Assembly: GCA_019118525.1 (NCBI GenBank)
Contig: DWYV01000016.1
Span: 1-64,000 of the forward strand
Direction: 5' to 3'
From: Candidatus Bariatricus faecipullorum
GTDB lineage: Bacteria; Bacillota; Clostridia; Lachnospirales; Lachnospiraceae
Length of the DNA stretch: 64,000 nt
Shown here piece after piece: positions 24,655 through 33,991 of this stretch. A program made the translations under genes and the position numbers. Every line of letters starts with the position of its first letter. Position 1 is the stretch's first letter. The notes under the pieces are model-generated. The model was given only the letters and a program-made list of their open reading frames with translations. It made no database searches and had not been told where the DNA came from.

Positions 24655-25614
24655 ATGTCATTTTCAGGAAGAGTAAAGGAAGAACTTTCCAGGCAGTACA
24701 GTCCGGCAAGACACTGCCGGATAGCGGAACTTGCCGCAATTATCAGTATGTGCGGAAATGTATGTATCAGCAGCAGGGAAAAATATACACTGAAAATCCG
24801 CACGGAAAATCTGGCAGTTGCAAGAAAATGCTTTACATTGTTAAAAAAAACATTTAATATAGAGACTGATATTGCGGTTCGCAGGAACCGCGCCAGAGGA
24901 AGCGAGACATACTATATCATTATCCGCAGTCATGAGGATACACTCCGGGTGCTGCAGGCGGTCAAGCTGATTGACTGCCATGGAGAAGTGGTGGAAGAAC
25001 TTTCGCTGGTGCGCAATGTGGTAATTCAGGAGAACTGCTGTAAACGCGCTTTCCTGAGGGGAGCGTTTCTGGCATCAGGGTCTATGAGCGACCCGGAGAA
25101 ATCCTACCATTTTGAGATAGTATGTACCGCAGAGGGGAAAGCGGTACAGCTCCAGAATCTGATACAGGCATTCGGGCTGGAGGCCAAAGTTGTCCTTCGC
25201 AAAAAGACCTGGGTGGTCTACCTGAAAGAAGGCGGACAGATAGTTGACATTCTGAATATCATGGAAGCCCATGTTGCCCTTATGGAACTGGAGAATATCA
25301 GAATACTGAAAGATATGCGCAACACAGTAAACCGCAAGGTGAACTGTGAAACTGCGAATATCAATAAAACCGTTTCTGCCGCAGTAAAGCAGATAGAAGA
25401 TATCCGTTTTCTGCAGGCGACGACGGGCCTGGAGAAGCTGCCGGATGGACTGAAGGACATGGCCCTTACAAGACTGGAATATCCGGACGCTACTTTAAAG
25501 GAACTTGGTGAACTTTTGACTCCGCCGGTTGGGAAATCCGGTGTGAACCACAGACTCAGGAAACTGGGTGAGATGGCAGACGCAGTAAGGGCAAAGCAAG
25601 GAGGAACAATATGA
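24655..25614 (+). CDS. whiA: DNA-binding regulator WhiA
   Basis: A 319-residue protein with an N-terminal LAGLIDADG homing-endonuclease-like domain (about residues 15-200, including RGAFLASGSMSDPEKSYHFE) and a C-terminal helix-turn-helix (about 225-310, TLKELGELLTPPVGKSGVNHRLRKL). WhiA influences cell division and chromosome organisation in Firmicutes and sporulation in actinobacteria. The endonuclease fold is thought to be inactive. It overlaps the Crh-like gene by four bases. Confidence 0.95.
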   Translation: MSFSGRVKEELSRQYSPARHCRIAELAAIISMCGNVCISSREKYTLKIRTENLAVARKCFTLLKKTFNIETDIAVRRNRARGSETYYIIIRSHEDTLRVLQAVKLIDCHGEVVEELSLVRNVVIQENCCKRAFLRGAFLASGSMSDPEKSYHFEIVCTAEGKAVQLQNLIQAFGLEAKVVLRKKTWVVYLKEGGQIVDILNIMEAHVALMELENIRILKDMRNTVNRKVNCETANINKTVSAAVKQIEDIRFLQATTGLEKLPDGLKDMALTRLEYPDATLKELGELLTPPVGKSGVNHRLRKLGEMADAVRAKQGGTI

Positions 25615-25874
25615 TTAAGAAACCGATAACGATTCAATTATCAGATGGGCTGGAGGCACGCCCGATAGCACTTCTGGTACAGGAAGCAAGTCAGTATTCC
25701 AGTACGATACATATTGAAGTTGACAACAAAAAGGTCAATGCCAAAAGTATCATGGGTATGATGAGCCTGAAGGTGTCCCAGGGAGAACAGATTACACTGG
25801 TTGCCAGCGGGACCGACGAAGAGGAAGCTGCAAAAGGAATTGAGCGGTTCTTGATTAATGTTAAAGATAAATAG
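25611..25874 (+). CDS. Crh-like HPr-family protein
   Basis: An 87-residue HPr-fold protein. The phosphocarrier position reads DGLEARPIA, so Glu replaces His15, while the serine site AKSIMGMMSL is intact. This matches Crh, which cannot carry phosphate between PTS proteins but, once Ser-phosphorylated by HPr kinase, helps CcpA in carbon catabolite repression. The gene order whiA-crh is the Bacillus one, which supports the assignment. It overlaps whiA by four bases and is followed by a strong terminator. Confidence 0.85.
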   Translation: MIKKPITIQLSDGLEARPIALLVQEASQYSSTIHIEVDNKKVNAKSIMGMMSLKVSQGEQITLVASGTDEEEAAKGIERFLINVKDK

Positions 25875-25886
25875 ACCGTTCTGCCG

Positions 25887-25924
25887 GCAGGGCTTATGAA
25901 TCAATCCATAAGCCCTGCTTTTTT
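25887..25924 (+). terminator. terminator of the murB-crh operon
   Basis: GCAGGGCTTATG (25887-25898) pairs perfectly with CATAAGCCCTGC (25907-25918) and is followed by six Ts. Confidence 0.92.
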
Positions 25925-25962
25925 ATTTAACAGGAAACAGATTATGCTGAAAGGGTGACAAT

Positions 25963-26889
25963 ATGAAAAAAGTTCTGTTTATTTACAATCCCAATGCCGG
26001 AAAAGGACTGCTGAAACCAAAACTCTCGGACATTGTGGATTTCATGGTGAAGGCCGGATATGAAGTAACCGTCTATCCCACCCAGAGTTATCAGGATGCC
26101 TACCGGAAGGTTTTGTCCATGGAGGAAGGTTTTGACCGGGTTATCTGCAGCGGAGGAGACGGAACACTGGATGAAGTGGTGACCGGGATGATGGGGCGGG
26201 AAAAACGGATTCCCATCGGCTACATTCCCACCGGGACCACCAATGATTTTGCCAACAGCCTTCATATTTCCAAAGATTTGCTGCGGGCTGCGAACACGGC
26301 GGTGAACGGGGAGGCATTTCCCTGCGACATCGGACGGTTTAACGATGATATTTTTGTGTATATTGCGGCTTTCGGTCTGTTTACCGATGTTTCCTATCAG
26401 ACCAGGCAGGAGATGAAAAATGTGCTGGGCCATCTGGCTTATCTGCTGGAAGGAGTAACCCGTCTTTTTGACATTCCTTCCTATCACATTAAAGTTACTC
26501 ATGACGGGGAAACCATTGAGGACGAGTTTGTCTTCGGCATGGTGACCAACTCCCGGTCTGTGGGCGGATTCCGGAACATGATAGGGAAAAGCGTAATCTT
26601 CGACGATGGGGAATTTGAAGTAACGCTTATCAAAACGCCCAAAAATCCCATCGCTCTTCAGGAAATTGTGGCGGCTCTTCTGGGCGGCCAGGTGGACAGC
26701 AAGCACATGTACGCCTTCCGTACCGGCCGGATTCAGTTTGAATCCCTGGAGGAAATTCCCTGGACACTGGACGGGGAGTTCGGCGGACAGCATGATTTCG
26801 TGGATATTGAAAACTGCAACAAGGCGCTGGAAATTATGGTGCCGGAAGGCATGAGCACGGAGCTTTCCGTAAAAGGGGTAAAAAAATAA
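25963..26889 (+). CDS. diacylglycerol/lipid kinase (YegS/BmrU family)
   Basis: A 308-residue lipid kinase of the diacylglycerol-kinase catalytic family. Visible motifs are IYNPNAGKG (residues 6-14), the nucleotide loop SGGDGTLDEVV near residues 64-74, and YIPTGTTNDFANSL near 87-100. It would phosphorylate diacylglycerol or a related lipid at the membrane, recycling it to phosphatidic acid. It stands alone between the crh terminator and tRNA-Glu. Confidence 0.92.
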   Translation: MKKVLFIYNPNAGKGLLKPKLSDIVDFMVKAGYEVTVYPTQSYQDAYRKVLSMEEGFDRVICSGGDGTLDEVVTGMMGREKRIPIGYIPTGTTNDFANSLHISKDLLRAANTAVNGEAFPCDIGRFNDDIFVYIAAFGLFTDVSYQTRQEMKNVLGHLAYLLEGVTRLFDIPSYHIKVTHDGETIEDEFVFGMVTNSRSVGGFRNMIGKSVIFDDGEFEVTLIKTPKNPIALQEIVAALLGGQVDSKHMYAFRTGRIQFESLEEIPWTLDGEFGGQHDFVDIENCNKALEIMVPEGMSTELSVKGVKK

Positions 26890-26898
26890 AAAAAAGGC

Positions 26899-26927
26899 TT
26901 GTATATTTAAGAAAAATACGCTACAAT
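26899..26927 (+). promoter_or_regulatory. promoter of tRNA-Glu (and fba)
   Basis: TTGTAT (26899-26904), a 17-bp spacer and TACAAT (26922-26927) put the start point some 12 bp before the tRNA. The fba gene follows without a visible terminator. Confidence 0.65.
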
Positions 26928-26946
26928 GTCCTAGTGAGGTAATTCT

Positions 26947-27018
26947 GGCCCCGTGGTCAAGAGGTTAAGACGCAAGCCTCTCACGCTTGAATCAGGGGTT
27001 CGATTCCCCTCGGGGTCA
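26947..27018 (+). tRNA. tRNA-Glu (CTC)
   Basis: The acceptor stem GGCCCCG pairs with CGGGGTC (one G-U), the anticodon arm is AGCCTCTCACGCT with anticodon CTC, and the T-loop is GGTTCGATTCC. No CCA is encoded. It lies directly upstream of fba. Confidence 0.92.
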
Positions 27019-27057
27019 GGTTTTTTTCAAGCCATCGGAAGAATTGGAGGAATGATT

Positions 27058-27924
27058 ATGTTAGTATCAGCAAAAGACATGCTGCAGAAAGCAAAAGCAG
27101 GTCATTATGCAGTTGGTCAGTTCAATATCAATAACCTTGAATGGACGAAATCCATTCTGCTTACTGCTGAAGAGTGTAAATCACCGGTAATTTTGGGGGT
27201 ATCCGAAGGTGCAGGAAAATATATGACAGGTTACAAAACTGTCGTAGGAATGGTAAACGGTATGCTGGAAGAACTGGGCATTACTGTTCCGGTTGCACTT
27301 CATCTGGACCATGGCAGCTACGAAGGATGCCTGAAGTGCATTGAGGCAGGTTTTTCATCCATTATGTTTGATGGCTCACATTATCCGATTGAAGAGAACG
27401 TTGCCAAGACGAAAGAACTGGTTGCCATCTGCGAAGAGAAGGGCATGTCCCTGGAAGCAGAGGTTGGTTCCATCGGCGGCGAGGAAGACGGCGTTGTAGG
27501 TATGGGCGAATGCGCAGACCCGAAGGAATGCAAAATGATTGCAGACCTGGGCGTAACCATGCTGGCTGCCGGAATCGGAAATATTCACGGCAAATATCCG
27601 GCAAACTGGCAGGGACTCAGCTTTGAGACTCTGGACGCTGTACAGCAGCTGACCGGTGAGATGCCGCTGGTACTGCACGGAGGCACAGGCATTCCGGCAG
27701 ACATGATTAAGAAAGCAATCAGTCTTGGCGTATCCAAGATAAATGTAAATACAGAGTGCCAGCTTGCATTTGCAGATGCTACAAGAAAATATATCGAAGC
27801 CGGAAAAGACCTGGAAGGAAAGGGCTATGACCCGCGTAAACTTCTGAAACCGGGCGCAGATGCAATTATGGCTACAGTAAAGGAAAAGATGGAACTGTTC
27901 GGCTCCGTGGGAAAAGCAGAATAG
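27058..27924 (+). CDS. fba: class II fructose-1,6-bisphosphate aldolase
   Basis: A 288-residue zinc-dependent aldolase of glycolysis and gluconeogenesis, splitting fructose 1,6-bisphosphate to dihydroxyacetone phosphate and glyceraldehyde 3-phosphate. Zinc and catalytic motifs are LHLDHGS (near residues 80-86), EAEVGSIGGEEDG, GNIHGKYP and VLHGGTGIP. Starting at 27058 gives the usual MLVSAKDMLQKAKAGHYAVG opening behind TTGGAGG; the longer frame would run back through tRNA-Glu. A tagatose-bisphosphate aldolase is a less likely reading. Confidence 0.92.
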   Translation: MLVSAKDMLQKAKAGHYAVGQFNINNLEWTKSILLTAEECKSPVILGVSEGAGKYMTGYKTVVGMVNGMLEELGITVPVALHLDHGSYEGCLKCIEAGFSSIMFDGSHYPIEENVAKTKELVAICEEKGMSLEAEVGSIGGEEDGVVGMGECADPKECKMIADLGVTMLAAGIGNIHGKYPANWQGLSFETLDAVQQLTGEMPLVLHGGTGIPADMIKKAISLGVSKINVNTECQLAFADATRKYIEAGKDLEGKGYDPRKLLKPGADAIMATVKEKMELFGSVGKAE

Positions 27925-27954
27925 TTTCCGGATGACAGAGTTAAAACGGTATAG

Positions 27955-27986
27955 AAAGGAGTTTTGCGAAAGCAAGACTCCTTTTT
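27955..27986 (+). terminator. terminator of fba
   Basis: AAAGGAGTTTTGC (27955-27967) pairs with GCAAGACTCCTTT around a GAAA tetraloop, followed by Ts. Confidence 0.88.
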
Positions 27987-28013
27987 AAGATAAAAGAGCT
28001 GAGAGGTATAAGT

Positions 28014-30137
28014 ATGAGCGATGTAATCAATGTGGCGGAGATTTTTGGAGAGAATGTTTTCAATGACGCAGTGATGCAGGAACGGCTGCCCAAAAAGACG
28101 TATAAAGAACTGAAAAAGACGATTGAAGAGGGAAAAGAACTGCAGGCAACCACGGCGGATGTGATTGCCCATGAGATGAAGGAATGGGCCATCGAGAAAG
28201 GGGCTACCCATTATACCCACTGGTTTCAGCCGCTGACCGGAGCCACGGCGGAAAAGCACGACGCATTTATTTCCCCGCCCCTTCCCACGGGCAAGGTTCT
28301 GATGGAATTCTCCGGGAAAGAACTGATTAAGGGAGAACCGGATGCGTCCTCCTTCCCCTCCGGCGGTCTGCGCTCTACTTTTGAGGCCAGGGGATATACA
28401 GCCTGGGACTGTACGTCTCCGGCTTTTGTGAAGAAAAACCCCCAGGGAACGGGCGCGATTCTTTACATTCCTACGGCATTCTGCTCCTATAAAGGAGAAG
28501 CTCTGGACCAGAAGACTCCGCTTCTGCGCTCCATGGAGGCCATTGACCGGCAGTCTATTCGGCTTCTGCGGCTGTTTGGAAATACCACATCCAGAAAAGT
28601 TACGCCGTCTGTGGGAATTGAGCAGGAATACTTCCTGGTGGACCGGGATAAATATTTAAAGCGGAAAGACCTGGTGTTTACCGGACGGACACTGTTTGGT
28701 GCCATGCCGCCCAAAGGGCAGGAACTGGACGACCATTATTTCGGAGCTATCCGGGAGCGAATCGGCGCCTTTATGAGGGACGTGAATGAGGAACTCTGGA
28801 AGATGGGCGTGTCCGCCAAAACGCAGCACAATGAGGTAGCGCCGGGCCAGCACGAACTGGCGCCTATCTATGCCAAGTGCAATGTGGCGGTGGACCATAA
28901 CCAGCTGGTGATGGAGACGTTAAAGCAGGTAGCCTACCGGCATAACCTGCACTGCCTGCTTCATGAAAAACCGTTCGCAGGGGTGAACGGAAGCGGAAAG
29001 CACAATAACTGGTCCCTGGTAACAGACGATGGTATCAACCTGATGGATCCGGGGAAAACACCCCACGAAAACATCCAGTTTCTGCTTGTGATGGTCTGCA
29101 TTCTGCGGGCCGTGGACATGCATGCAGAGCTTTTGCGGGAATCTGCCGCGGATGTGGGAAATGACCAGCGCCTGGGAGCCCACGAGGCGCCTCCGGCCAT
29201 TATTTCCGTCTATCTGGGCGAGCAGCTGGAGGACGTGCTGTCCCAGCTTGTCAGCACCGGTGAGGCGGCGCACAGCCTGAAGGGCGGAAAACTCCATACC
29301 GGAGTGAAGACGATTCCTGATTTTGCCATGGACGCCACAGACCGGAACCGGACGTCTCCCTTCGCGTTTACTGGAAACAAATTCGAATTCCGTATGGTAG
29401 GCTCCCGGGATTCCGTAGCCTCCCCCAACGTGATTTTAAACACCATCGTGGCAGAATCCTTCGCGGACACCTGCGATTATCTGGAACAGGCGGAAGATTT
29501 TGAGATGGCCGTTCACGACCTGATAAAGAAATATGCCACAGAGCACCAGCGAATTGTTTTCAGCGGAAACGGATATTCGGAAGAATGGGTGGAAGAGGCG
29601 AAACGCAGGGGCCTGCCCAACATCCGAACCATGGTAGAATCTATTCAGTACCTCTGTGACGAGAAGTCCGTGCAGATGTTTGAGCGGTTCCATGTATTCA
29701 GCCGCGCAGAACTGGAATCCCGCGCGGAAATCAAATACGAGGCCTATGCCAAGGCCGTAAATATCGAGGCACGCTCCATGATAGACATTGCGAGCAAGCA
29801 TATCATACCGGCAGTAATCCGGTATGTGACTGCTCTTGCCACCTCTGTCAATCAGGTACATCAGGCCAGCTCCCTGGCGGATACCAGTGTGCAGGACGAC
29901 CTTCTGGTGGAAGCGTCCCGCCTTCTGACAGAGACGAAGACAGCACTGCAGAAACTGGTAGATGTCATGAACGGGGTAGGAGACAGGGCAGAAGGAAAAG
30001 AGCAGGCTTACTACTTTATGGAGCAGGTGGTTCCGGCTATGGAAAACCTGAGAAAGCCCGTAGATGAGCTGGAAATGATAGTGGATAAGAACATGTGGCC
30101 TATGCCTTCCTATGGGGATCTGCTCTTTGAGGTCTAG
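28014..30137 (+). CDS. glnN: glutamine synthetase type III (copy 1)
   Basis: A 707-residue type III glutamine synthetase, the large form found in Bacteroidetes, cyanobacteria and Clostridia, which makes glutamine from glutamate, ammonia and ATP. Visible are the N-terminal GSIII block ([16 protein letters not shown]), the catalytic block [37 protein letters not shown] and [20 protein letters not shown]. Its close paralogue follows after 186 bp that include a terminator, so the two can be controlled separately. It starts behind AGCTGAGAGG. Confidence 0.95.
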   Translation: MSDVINVAEIFGENVFNDAVMQERLPKKTYKELKKTIEEGKELQATTADVIAHEMKEWAIEKGATHYTHWFQPLTGATAEKHDAFISPPLPTGKVLMEFSGKELIKGEPDASSFPSGGLRSTFEARGYTAWDCTSPAFVKKNPQGTGAILYIPTAFCSYKGEALDQKTPLLRSMEAIDRQSIRLLRLFGNTTSRKVTPSVGIEQEYFLVDRDKYLKRKDLVFTGRTLFGAMPPKGQELDDHYFGAIRERIGAFMRDVNEELWKMGVSAKTQHNEVAPGQHELAPIYAKCNVAVDHNQLVMETLKQVAYRHNLHCLLHEKPFAGVNGSGKHNNWSLVTDDGINLMDPGKTPHENIQFLLVMVCILRAVDMHAELLRESAADVGNDQRLGAHEAPPAIISVYLGEQLEDVLSQLVSTGEAAHSLKGGKLHTGVKTIPDFAMDATDRNRTSPFAFTGNKFEFRMVGSRDSVASPNVILNTIVAESFADTCDYLEQAEDFEMAVHDLIKKYATEHQRIVFSGNGYSEEWVEEAKRRGLPNIRTMVESIQYLCDEKSVQMFERFHVFSRAELESRAEIKYEAYAKAVNIEARSMIDIASKHIIPAVIRYVTALATSVNQVHQASSLADTSVQDDLLVEASRLLTETKTALQKLVDVMNGVGDRAEGKEQAYYFMEQVVPAMENLRKPVDELEMIVDKNMWPMPSYGDLLFEV

Positions 30138-30219
30138 AATGTATTGAAAAAAATGCTTGCATTTTAAGTAAAACAGGTGTATCTTATAACATATCCTGAA
30201 TATAAATCAGCAAGAGAAC

Positions 30220-30255
30220 GAGGACGTTCCGCTTAGGCGGAATGTCCTCTTTTTT
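30220..30255 (+). terminator. terminator between the two glutamine synthetases
   Basis: GAGGACGTTCCGC (30220-30232) pairs with GCGGAATGTCCTC (30237-30249) around TTAG, then TTTTTT. Confidence 0.9.
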
Positions 30256-30323
30256 ATTTTTCGGGAAAATCCGTCCGGTTTTCCGCGAAGAACAGTGCTG
30301 TACAGTGAGAAAGGAAGGTAATT

Positions 30324-32438
30324 ATGAGCAGTAAACTGGTAAATGTAGCTGAGATTTTTGGAGAAGATGTGTTCAATGACACTGTCATGCAGGAACGGCT
30401 TCCGAAAAAAGTCTATAAGAAACTGAAAGAAACCATCGAAGAGGGAAAAGAACTGGATCTGGCCACTGCCGATGTGATTGCCCATGAGATGAAAGAATGG
30501 GCGATTGAAAAAGGCGCCACCCATTATACGCACTGGTTCCAGCCTCTCACCGGGTTTACCGCAGAAAAACACGATTCATTCATATCTGCGCCGCTTCCCA
30601 GCGGAAAAGTACTGATGAGTTTTTCCGGGAAAGAACTGATTAAGGGGGAACCGGATGCGTCTTCCTTCCCGTCCGGCGGACTTCGGGCCACATTTGAGGC
30701 AAGAGGATACACGGCCTGGGACTGCACGTCTCCGGCATTTGTAAGAAAAGACGCCGCAGGCGCAATCCTCTGTATTCCCACAGCTTTCTGCTCCTATACG
30801 GGCGAAGCGCTGGATGAAAAAACCCCGCTTCTGCGTTCCATGGAAGCCGTCAACAAAGAAGCACTGCGTCTGATTCGCCTGTTCGGAAACACGACTTCCA
30901 AAAAGGTAACACCGTCTGTAGGACCCGAGCAGGAGTATTTCCTGGTTGACGCGGATAAGTTCTTACAGAGAAAAGACTTAATCTATACCGGACGGACCCT
31001 GTTTGGCGCCATGCCGCCAAAAGGCCAGGAACTGGACGACCACTATTTCGGAAGTATCCGGCAGAAGATAGCCGCATTCATGAAAGACGTCAATGAAGAA
31101 CTCTGGAAACTTGGCGTGGCAGCCAAGACCCAGCATAACGAGGTGGCTCCGGCACAGCACGAACTGGCCCCCATCTATGCAGAGGCCAACATTGCCGTAG
31201 ACCACAACCAGATTGTGATGAAGACACTGAAAAAGGTAGCCTGCCAGCACGGCATGAAATGCCTGCTCCATGAGAAACCTTTTGCAGGTGTAAACGGAAG
31301 CGGAAAACACAACAACTGGTCCATTACCACGGATGACGGCATCAACCTTCTGGACCCGGGAAAAACGCCCCACGAAAACATCCAGTTCCTTCTGGTACTT
31401 GCCTGTATTCTCAAAGCGGTGGATACACATGCAGACCTGCTTCGTGAATCCGCAGCCGACCCGGGAAATGACCACCGTCTGGGAGCAAATGAAGCGCCGC
31501 CGGCAATCGTTTCCATTTTCCTTGGCGAACAGCTGCAGGACGTAGTGGAGCAGTTAATCAGCACCGGCGAGGCCACCCACAGTATCAAAGGCGGAAAACT
31601 GGAGACGGGCGTAACGACTCTGCCGGATTTAACCAAAGACGCTACAGACCGGAACCGGACGTCACCTTTTGCATTTACCGGAAACAAGTTCGAATTCCGT
31701 ATGGTAGGTTCCAGGGAATCCATCGCAGGCCCCAACGTTGTATTAAACACGATTGTGGCGGAAGCGTTTTCCGAAGCGTGCGATATTCTGGAAAAGGCAG
31801 AAGACTTCAACGGCGCTGTGCATGACCTGATTAAGACCTGCCTGACCGAACACCAGAGAATTATCTTTAACGGAAACGGATACTCCGAGGAATGGGTAGC
31901 GGAAGCAGAAAGAAGAGGCCTTCCCAACCTGAAATCCATGGTTGAGGCAATCCCGTCCCTGACCACAGAAAAAGCGGTCGCTCTGTTTGAGAAGTTCAAT
32001 GTTTTCACAAAGGCCGAGCTGGAATCCAGAGTAGAGATTAAGTATGAAAACTACTCCAAGGCCATCAACATTGAGGCGAAGGCAATGATTGATATTGCAG
32101 CGAAACAGATTATTCCGGCAGTCATCCGTTATACCAGGTCTCTGGCAGATACGGTGCTTTCCGTAAAAGAAGCAGGAGCCGACGCCAGTGTACAGGCTGA
32201 ACTTCTGAGCGAAGTAAGCGAACTGCTGAAAGAAGCAAAGAAAGCACTGAAAGCGCTGGAAGCCGTGACAGATAAGGCTGCTGAAAAAGAAGAAGGAAAA
32301 GAACAGGCAGAATTCTTCTACTATCATGTGATTCCAGCCATGGCCGAACTTCGTGCACCGGTGGACGCACTGGAGATGAAAGTGGACAAAGAAATCTGGC
32401 CCATGCCTTCCTATGGAGACCTGCTTTTTGAAGTATAG
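30324..32438 (+). CDS. glnN: glutamine synthetase type III (copy 2)
   Basis: A 704-residue paralogue of the preceding enzyme with the same blocks ([73 protein letters not shown]). The two proteins align end to end; differences concentrate in the C-terminal helical third, whose tail here is rich in Lys, Ala and Glu. All recognisable catalytic blocks are intact, so both copies are probably active. It has its own GAAAGGAAGG ribosome site. The tandem arrangement suggests an old duplication, perhaps with different nitrogen regulation. Confidence 0.95.
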   Translation: MSSKLVNVAEIFGEDVFNDTVMQERLPKKVYKKLKETIEEGKELDLATADVIAHEMKEWAIEKGATHYTHWFQPLTGFTAEKHDSFISAPLPSGKVLMSFSGKELIKGEPDASSFPSGGLRATFEARGYTAWDCTSPAFVRKDAAGAILCIPTAFCSYTGEALDEKTPLLRSMEAVNKEALRLIRLFGNTTSKKVTPSVGPEQEYFLVDADKFLQRKDLIYTGRTLFGAMPPKGQELDDHYFGSIRQKIAAFMKDVNEELWKLGVAAKTQHNEVAPAQHELAPIYAEANIAVDHNQIVMKTLKKVACQHGMKCLLHEKPFAGVNGSGKHNNWSITTDDGINLLDPGKTPHENIQFLLVLACILKAVDTHADLLRESAADPGNDHRLGANEAPPAIVSIFLGEQLQDVVEQLISTGEATHSIKGGKLETGVTTLPDLTKDATDRNRTSPFAFTGNKFEFRMVGSRESIAGPNVVLNTIVAEAFSEACDILEKAEDFNGAVHDLIKTCLTEHQRIIFNGNGYSEEWVAEAERRGLPNLKSMVEAIPSLTTEKAVALFEKFNVFTKAELESRVEIKYENYSKAINIEAKAMIDIAAKQIIPAVIRYTRSLADTVLSVKEAGADASVQAELLSEVSELLKEAKKALKALEAVTDKAAEKEEGKEQAEFFYYHVIPAMAELRAPVDALEMKVDKEIWPMPSYGDLLFEV

Positions 32439-32499
32439 GAATCTTCTGTACGGTTTCGAAAATTTTTAGAAAATACATAGAGAAAGTTAATGAAAAACT

Positions 32500-32556
32500 A
32501 AGACCTCATGCTTGGAAATGGCTGAAAATTATGCTACTCTAAGTCTGAGGTCTTTT
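32500..32556 (+). terminator. possible terminator after glnN copy 2
   Basis: AAGACCTCA (32500-32508) is complementary to TGAGGTCTT (32546-32554) and is followed by more Ts, but the loop is long (37 nt) and only weakly structured. Confidence 0.4.
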
Positions 32557-32619
32557 GACGTATAAAAGATGAGGCCTCTGGAGGTTTGGAAAAAGCAAAA
32601 CCCCGGTTAGGAGAGAAGG

Positions 32620-33114
32620 ATGACGAAAACAGAATTTCTGGAAAAACTGCAGGCCGCCCTGGAACAGAACGTGGATCCGGGGACACTGAGAGAAAATATG
32701 GAATACTACAGTCAGTATATTACAGACGAGATGAGAAAAGGAAAAAGTCAGGAAGAAGTGACGGATGCGCTGGGAGATCCCTGGGCCATTGCCCGGACGA
32801 TTATCGATACCAGCGGAAACGGGCCGGGAAGTGGAAACGAATATGTGTATGACGCTCCCGGTCAGGACAGCTACAGCCGCCGGGATACTTACGGCAGCCG
32901 CGACAGCTACAGGCGTCAGGAGACGTCCCGTGGAAGCGTACATGTATTTGGCTTTGATACCTGGTGGAAAAAACTGCTTCTGGCATTGGCAGTGGCAGGA
33001 GTATTTCTGCTGATTATTGCCGTTGTCAGCGGAATTATCCGTCTGGTTGCCCCGCTGATACTGCCCGTACTTCTGATTGTACTTGTTATCCGCCTGATTG
33101 GCGGCAGGCGATGA
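32620..33114 (+). CDS. DUF1700/HAAS-type membrane protein
   Basis: A 164-residue protein. Residues 1-65 form the helical HAAS/DUF1700 module (MTKTEFLEKLQAALEQ and YYSQYITDEMRKGKSQEEV), ending with the typical ALGDPWAIARTII. A Ser/Arg/Tyr-rich linker follows (about 75-108), then two hydrophobic segments (about 117-138 and 143-160). Such proteins often sit beside PadR regulators and membrane-stress genes, but no PadR gene is present here. The function is unknown. A hairpin terminator follows at 33206. Confidence 0.8.
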   Translation: MTKTEFLEKLQAALEQNVDPGTLRENMEYYSQYITDEMRKGKSQEEVTDALGDPWAIARTIIDTSGNGPGSGNEYVYDAPGQDSYSRRDTYGSRDSYRRQETSRGSVHVFGFDTWWKKLLLALAVAGVFLLIIAVVSGIIRLVAPLILPVLLIVLVIRLIGGRR

Positions 33115-33205
33115 ATTCAGATTCAGGATCCGCGATTCGCCTGCGGGTTCTGGTGCGGGATTCGGGTCCGCTTCCGCTGACATCTCCCCGCCTGATATAC
33201 AAAGT

Positions 33206-33237
33206 AAAAGACCGATAGGGGAGCTACCGGTCTTTTG
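33206..33237 (+). terminator. terminator after DUF1700-like gene
   Basis: AAAGACCG and CGGTCTTTT flank an inner TAG/CTA pair. The hairpin is compact and ends in a T run. Confidence 0.7.
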
Positions 33238-33350
33238 AGGGGAGTATAAATAATTAATAAGGGGTTGTAGAAAATTGTTTCTACATTCGTAGTATAATAT
33301 AAACTGGTAAAAAAAGCAAGTTGAAAATTAATTTTTTCTTAAGGCCAGAT

Positions 33351-33540
33351 ACTATTCACAGCCGATTCAGAATGCACAGCCAATGCGTTGTGCTCGCACA
33401 TAAGCATTGGCTGTGCATTCTGAATCAGGACTGTGTAGCAGTCCCTCCCCCCACAATAAGCAGCCTAGCTCCGTAAGGAGCGGTACTGAAGCCTTACAGA
33501 GGCGACGGCTGCGCATGTGGGGGGAGTGGCTGTGAATAGT
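33351..33540 (+). ncRNA. large four-way-junction structured element (candidate ncRNA)
   Basis: An outer stem, ACTATTCACAGCC (33351-33363) with GGCTGTGAATAGT (33528-33540), is perfect. Inside lie a perfect 22-bp hairpin (33364-33385 with 33405-33426) capped by TGTGCTCGCACA, a small GGACTG/CAGTCC hairpin (33428-33444), and a stem CTCCCCCCAC (33445-33454) with GTGGGGGGAG (33517-33526). No reading frame with a ribosome site fits. It fills most of the 548-bp gap between two genes. It could be a structured RNA or a folded, transposon-derived element. Confidence 0.6.
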
Positions 33541-33600
33541 AACTGGGCCCGGATGGCACCGGACAGATGCCGCCTTTTTGATTTAAAATCAGAAAAAAAG

Positions 33601-33630
33601 GTATAAAATTGCGGGAACTGAAAAATACTA
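33601..33630 (+). promoter_or_regulatory. possible forespore (sigma-G-like) promoter
   Basis: GTATA (33601-33605), 18 bp and AATACTA (33624-33630) resemble the GnATR ... CATnnTA pattern of sigma F/G. It lies 33 bp before the small Asn/Ser-rich protein gene. This is weak evidence on its own. Confidence 0.3.
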
Positions 33631-33662
33631 TGTCTGAACCAAACAGTTAGGAGGAATTAACA

Positions 33663-33860
33663 ATGGCGAAAAACTATAACAATTCAGACAACAGTTCAGA
33701 AAACTCCTACTCTTCTTATGGAAATGAGCAGAGTAAGAACAAAAACGCAATGGACAAGAATTCCTACGGGAAAAATTCTGCCGGGAAAAACAGTTCCCAG
33801 AACAGAAACATGAACAGTACACGTTCCAAAGACGAAAAGAACGAAAACTGCAATTATTAA
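33663..33860 (+). CDS. small Asn/Ser/Lys-rich protein
   Basis: A 65-residue low-complexity protein made mainly of Asn, Ser, Lys, Tyr and Glu, with the repeated pattern KNSYGKNSAGKNSSQNRN and a final CNY. It should be disordered. It has a strong TTAGGAGG ribosome site eight bases before the ATG and its own terminator, so it is a real gene. The composition recalls small spore proteins (gamma-type SASP), and a sigma-G-like promoter precedes it; both points are only suggestive. No domain is recognised. Confidence 0.65.
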   Translation: MAKNYNNSDNSSENSYSSYGNEQSKNKNAMDKNSYGKNSAGKNSSQNRNMNSTRSKDEKNENCNY

Positions 33861-33888
33861 GACTCTGACAGAAAAAGAAAGACAGCAG

Positions 33889-33925
33889 AAAAACAGCGCT
33901 TCCCTGTGGAGGCGCTGTTTTTCTT
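33889..33925 (+). terminator. terminator after the Asn/Ser-rich gene
   Basis: AAAACAGCGC and GCGCTGTTTTT enclose a 12-base loop and form a typical intrinsic terminator. Confidence 0.85.
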
Positions 33926-33952
33926 GACAAATACAAGGCTTCGACCTTATTA
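33924..33952 (+). promoter_or_regulatory. promoter for methyltransferase-rdgB-yfcE operon
   Basis: TTGACA (33924-33929), a 17-bp spacer and TTATTA (33947-33952), with TATATT/TATAAT-like alternatives just downstream. Confidence 0.5.
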
Positions 33953-33991
33953 TATTATAATGATATGATACCAGGAGGGAGGGAACAAAAA

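Noticed and set aside
26953..27057. Upstream extension of the aldolase frame
   Set aside because: It runs through tRNA-Glu; the start at 27058 gives the standard N-terminus.
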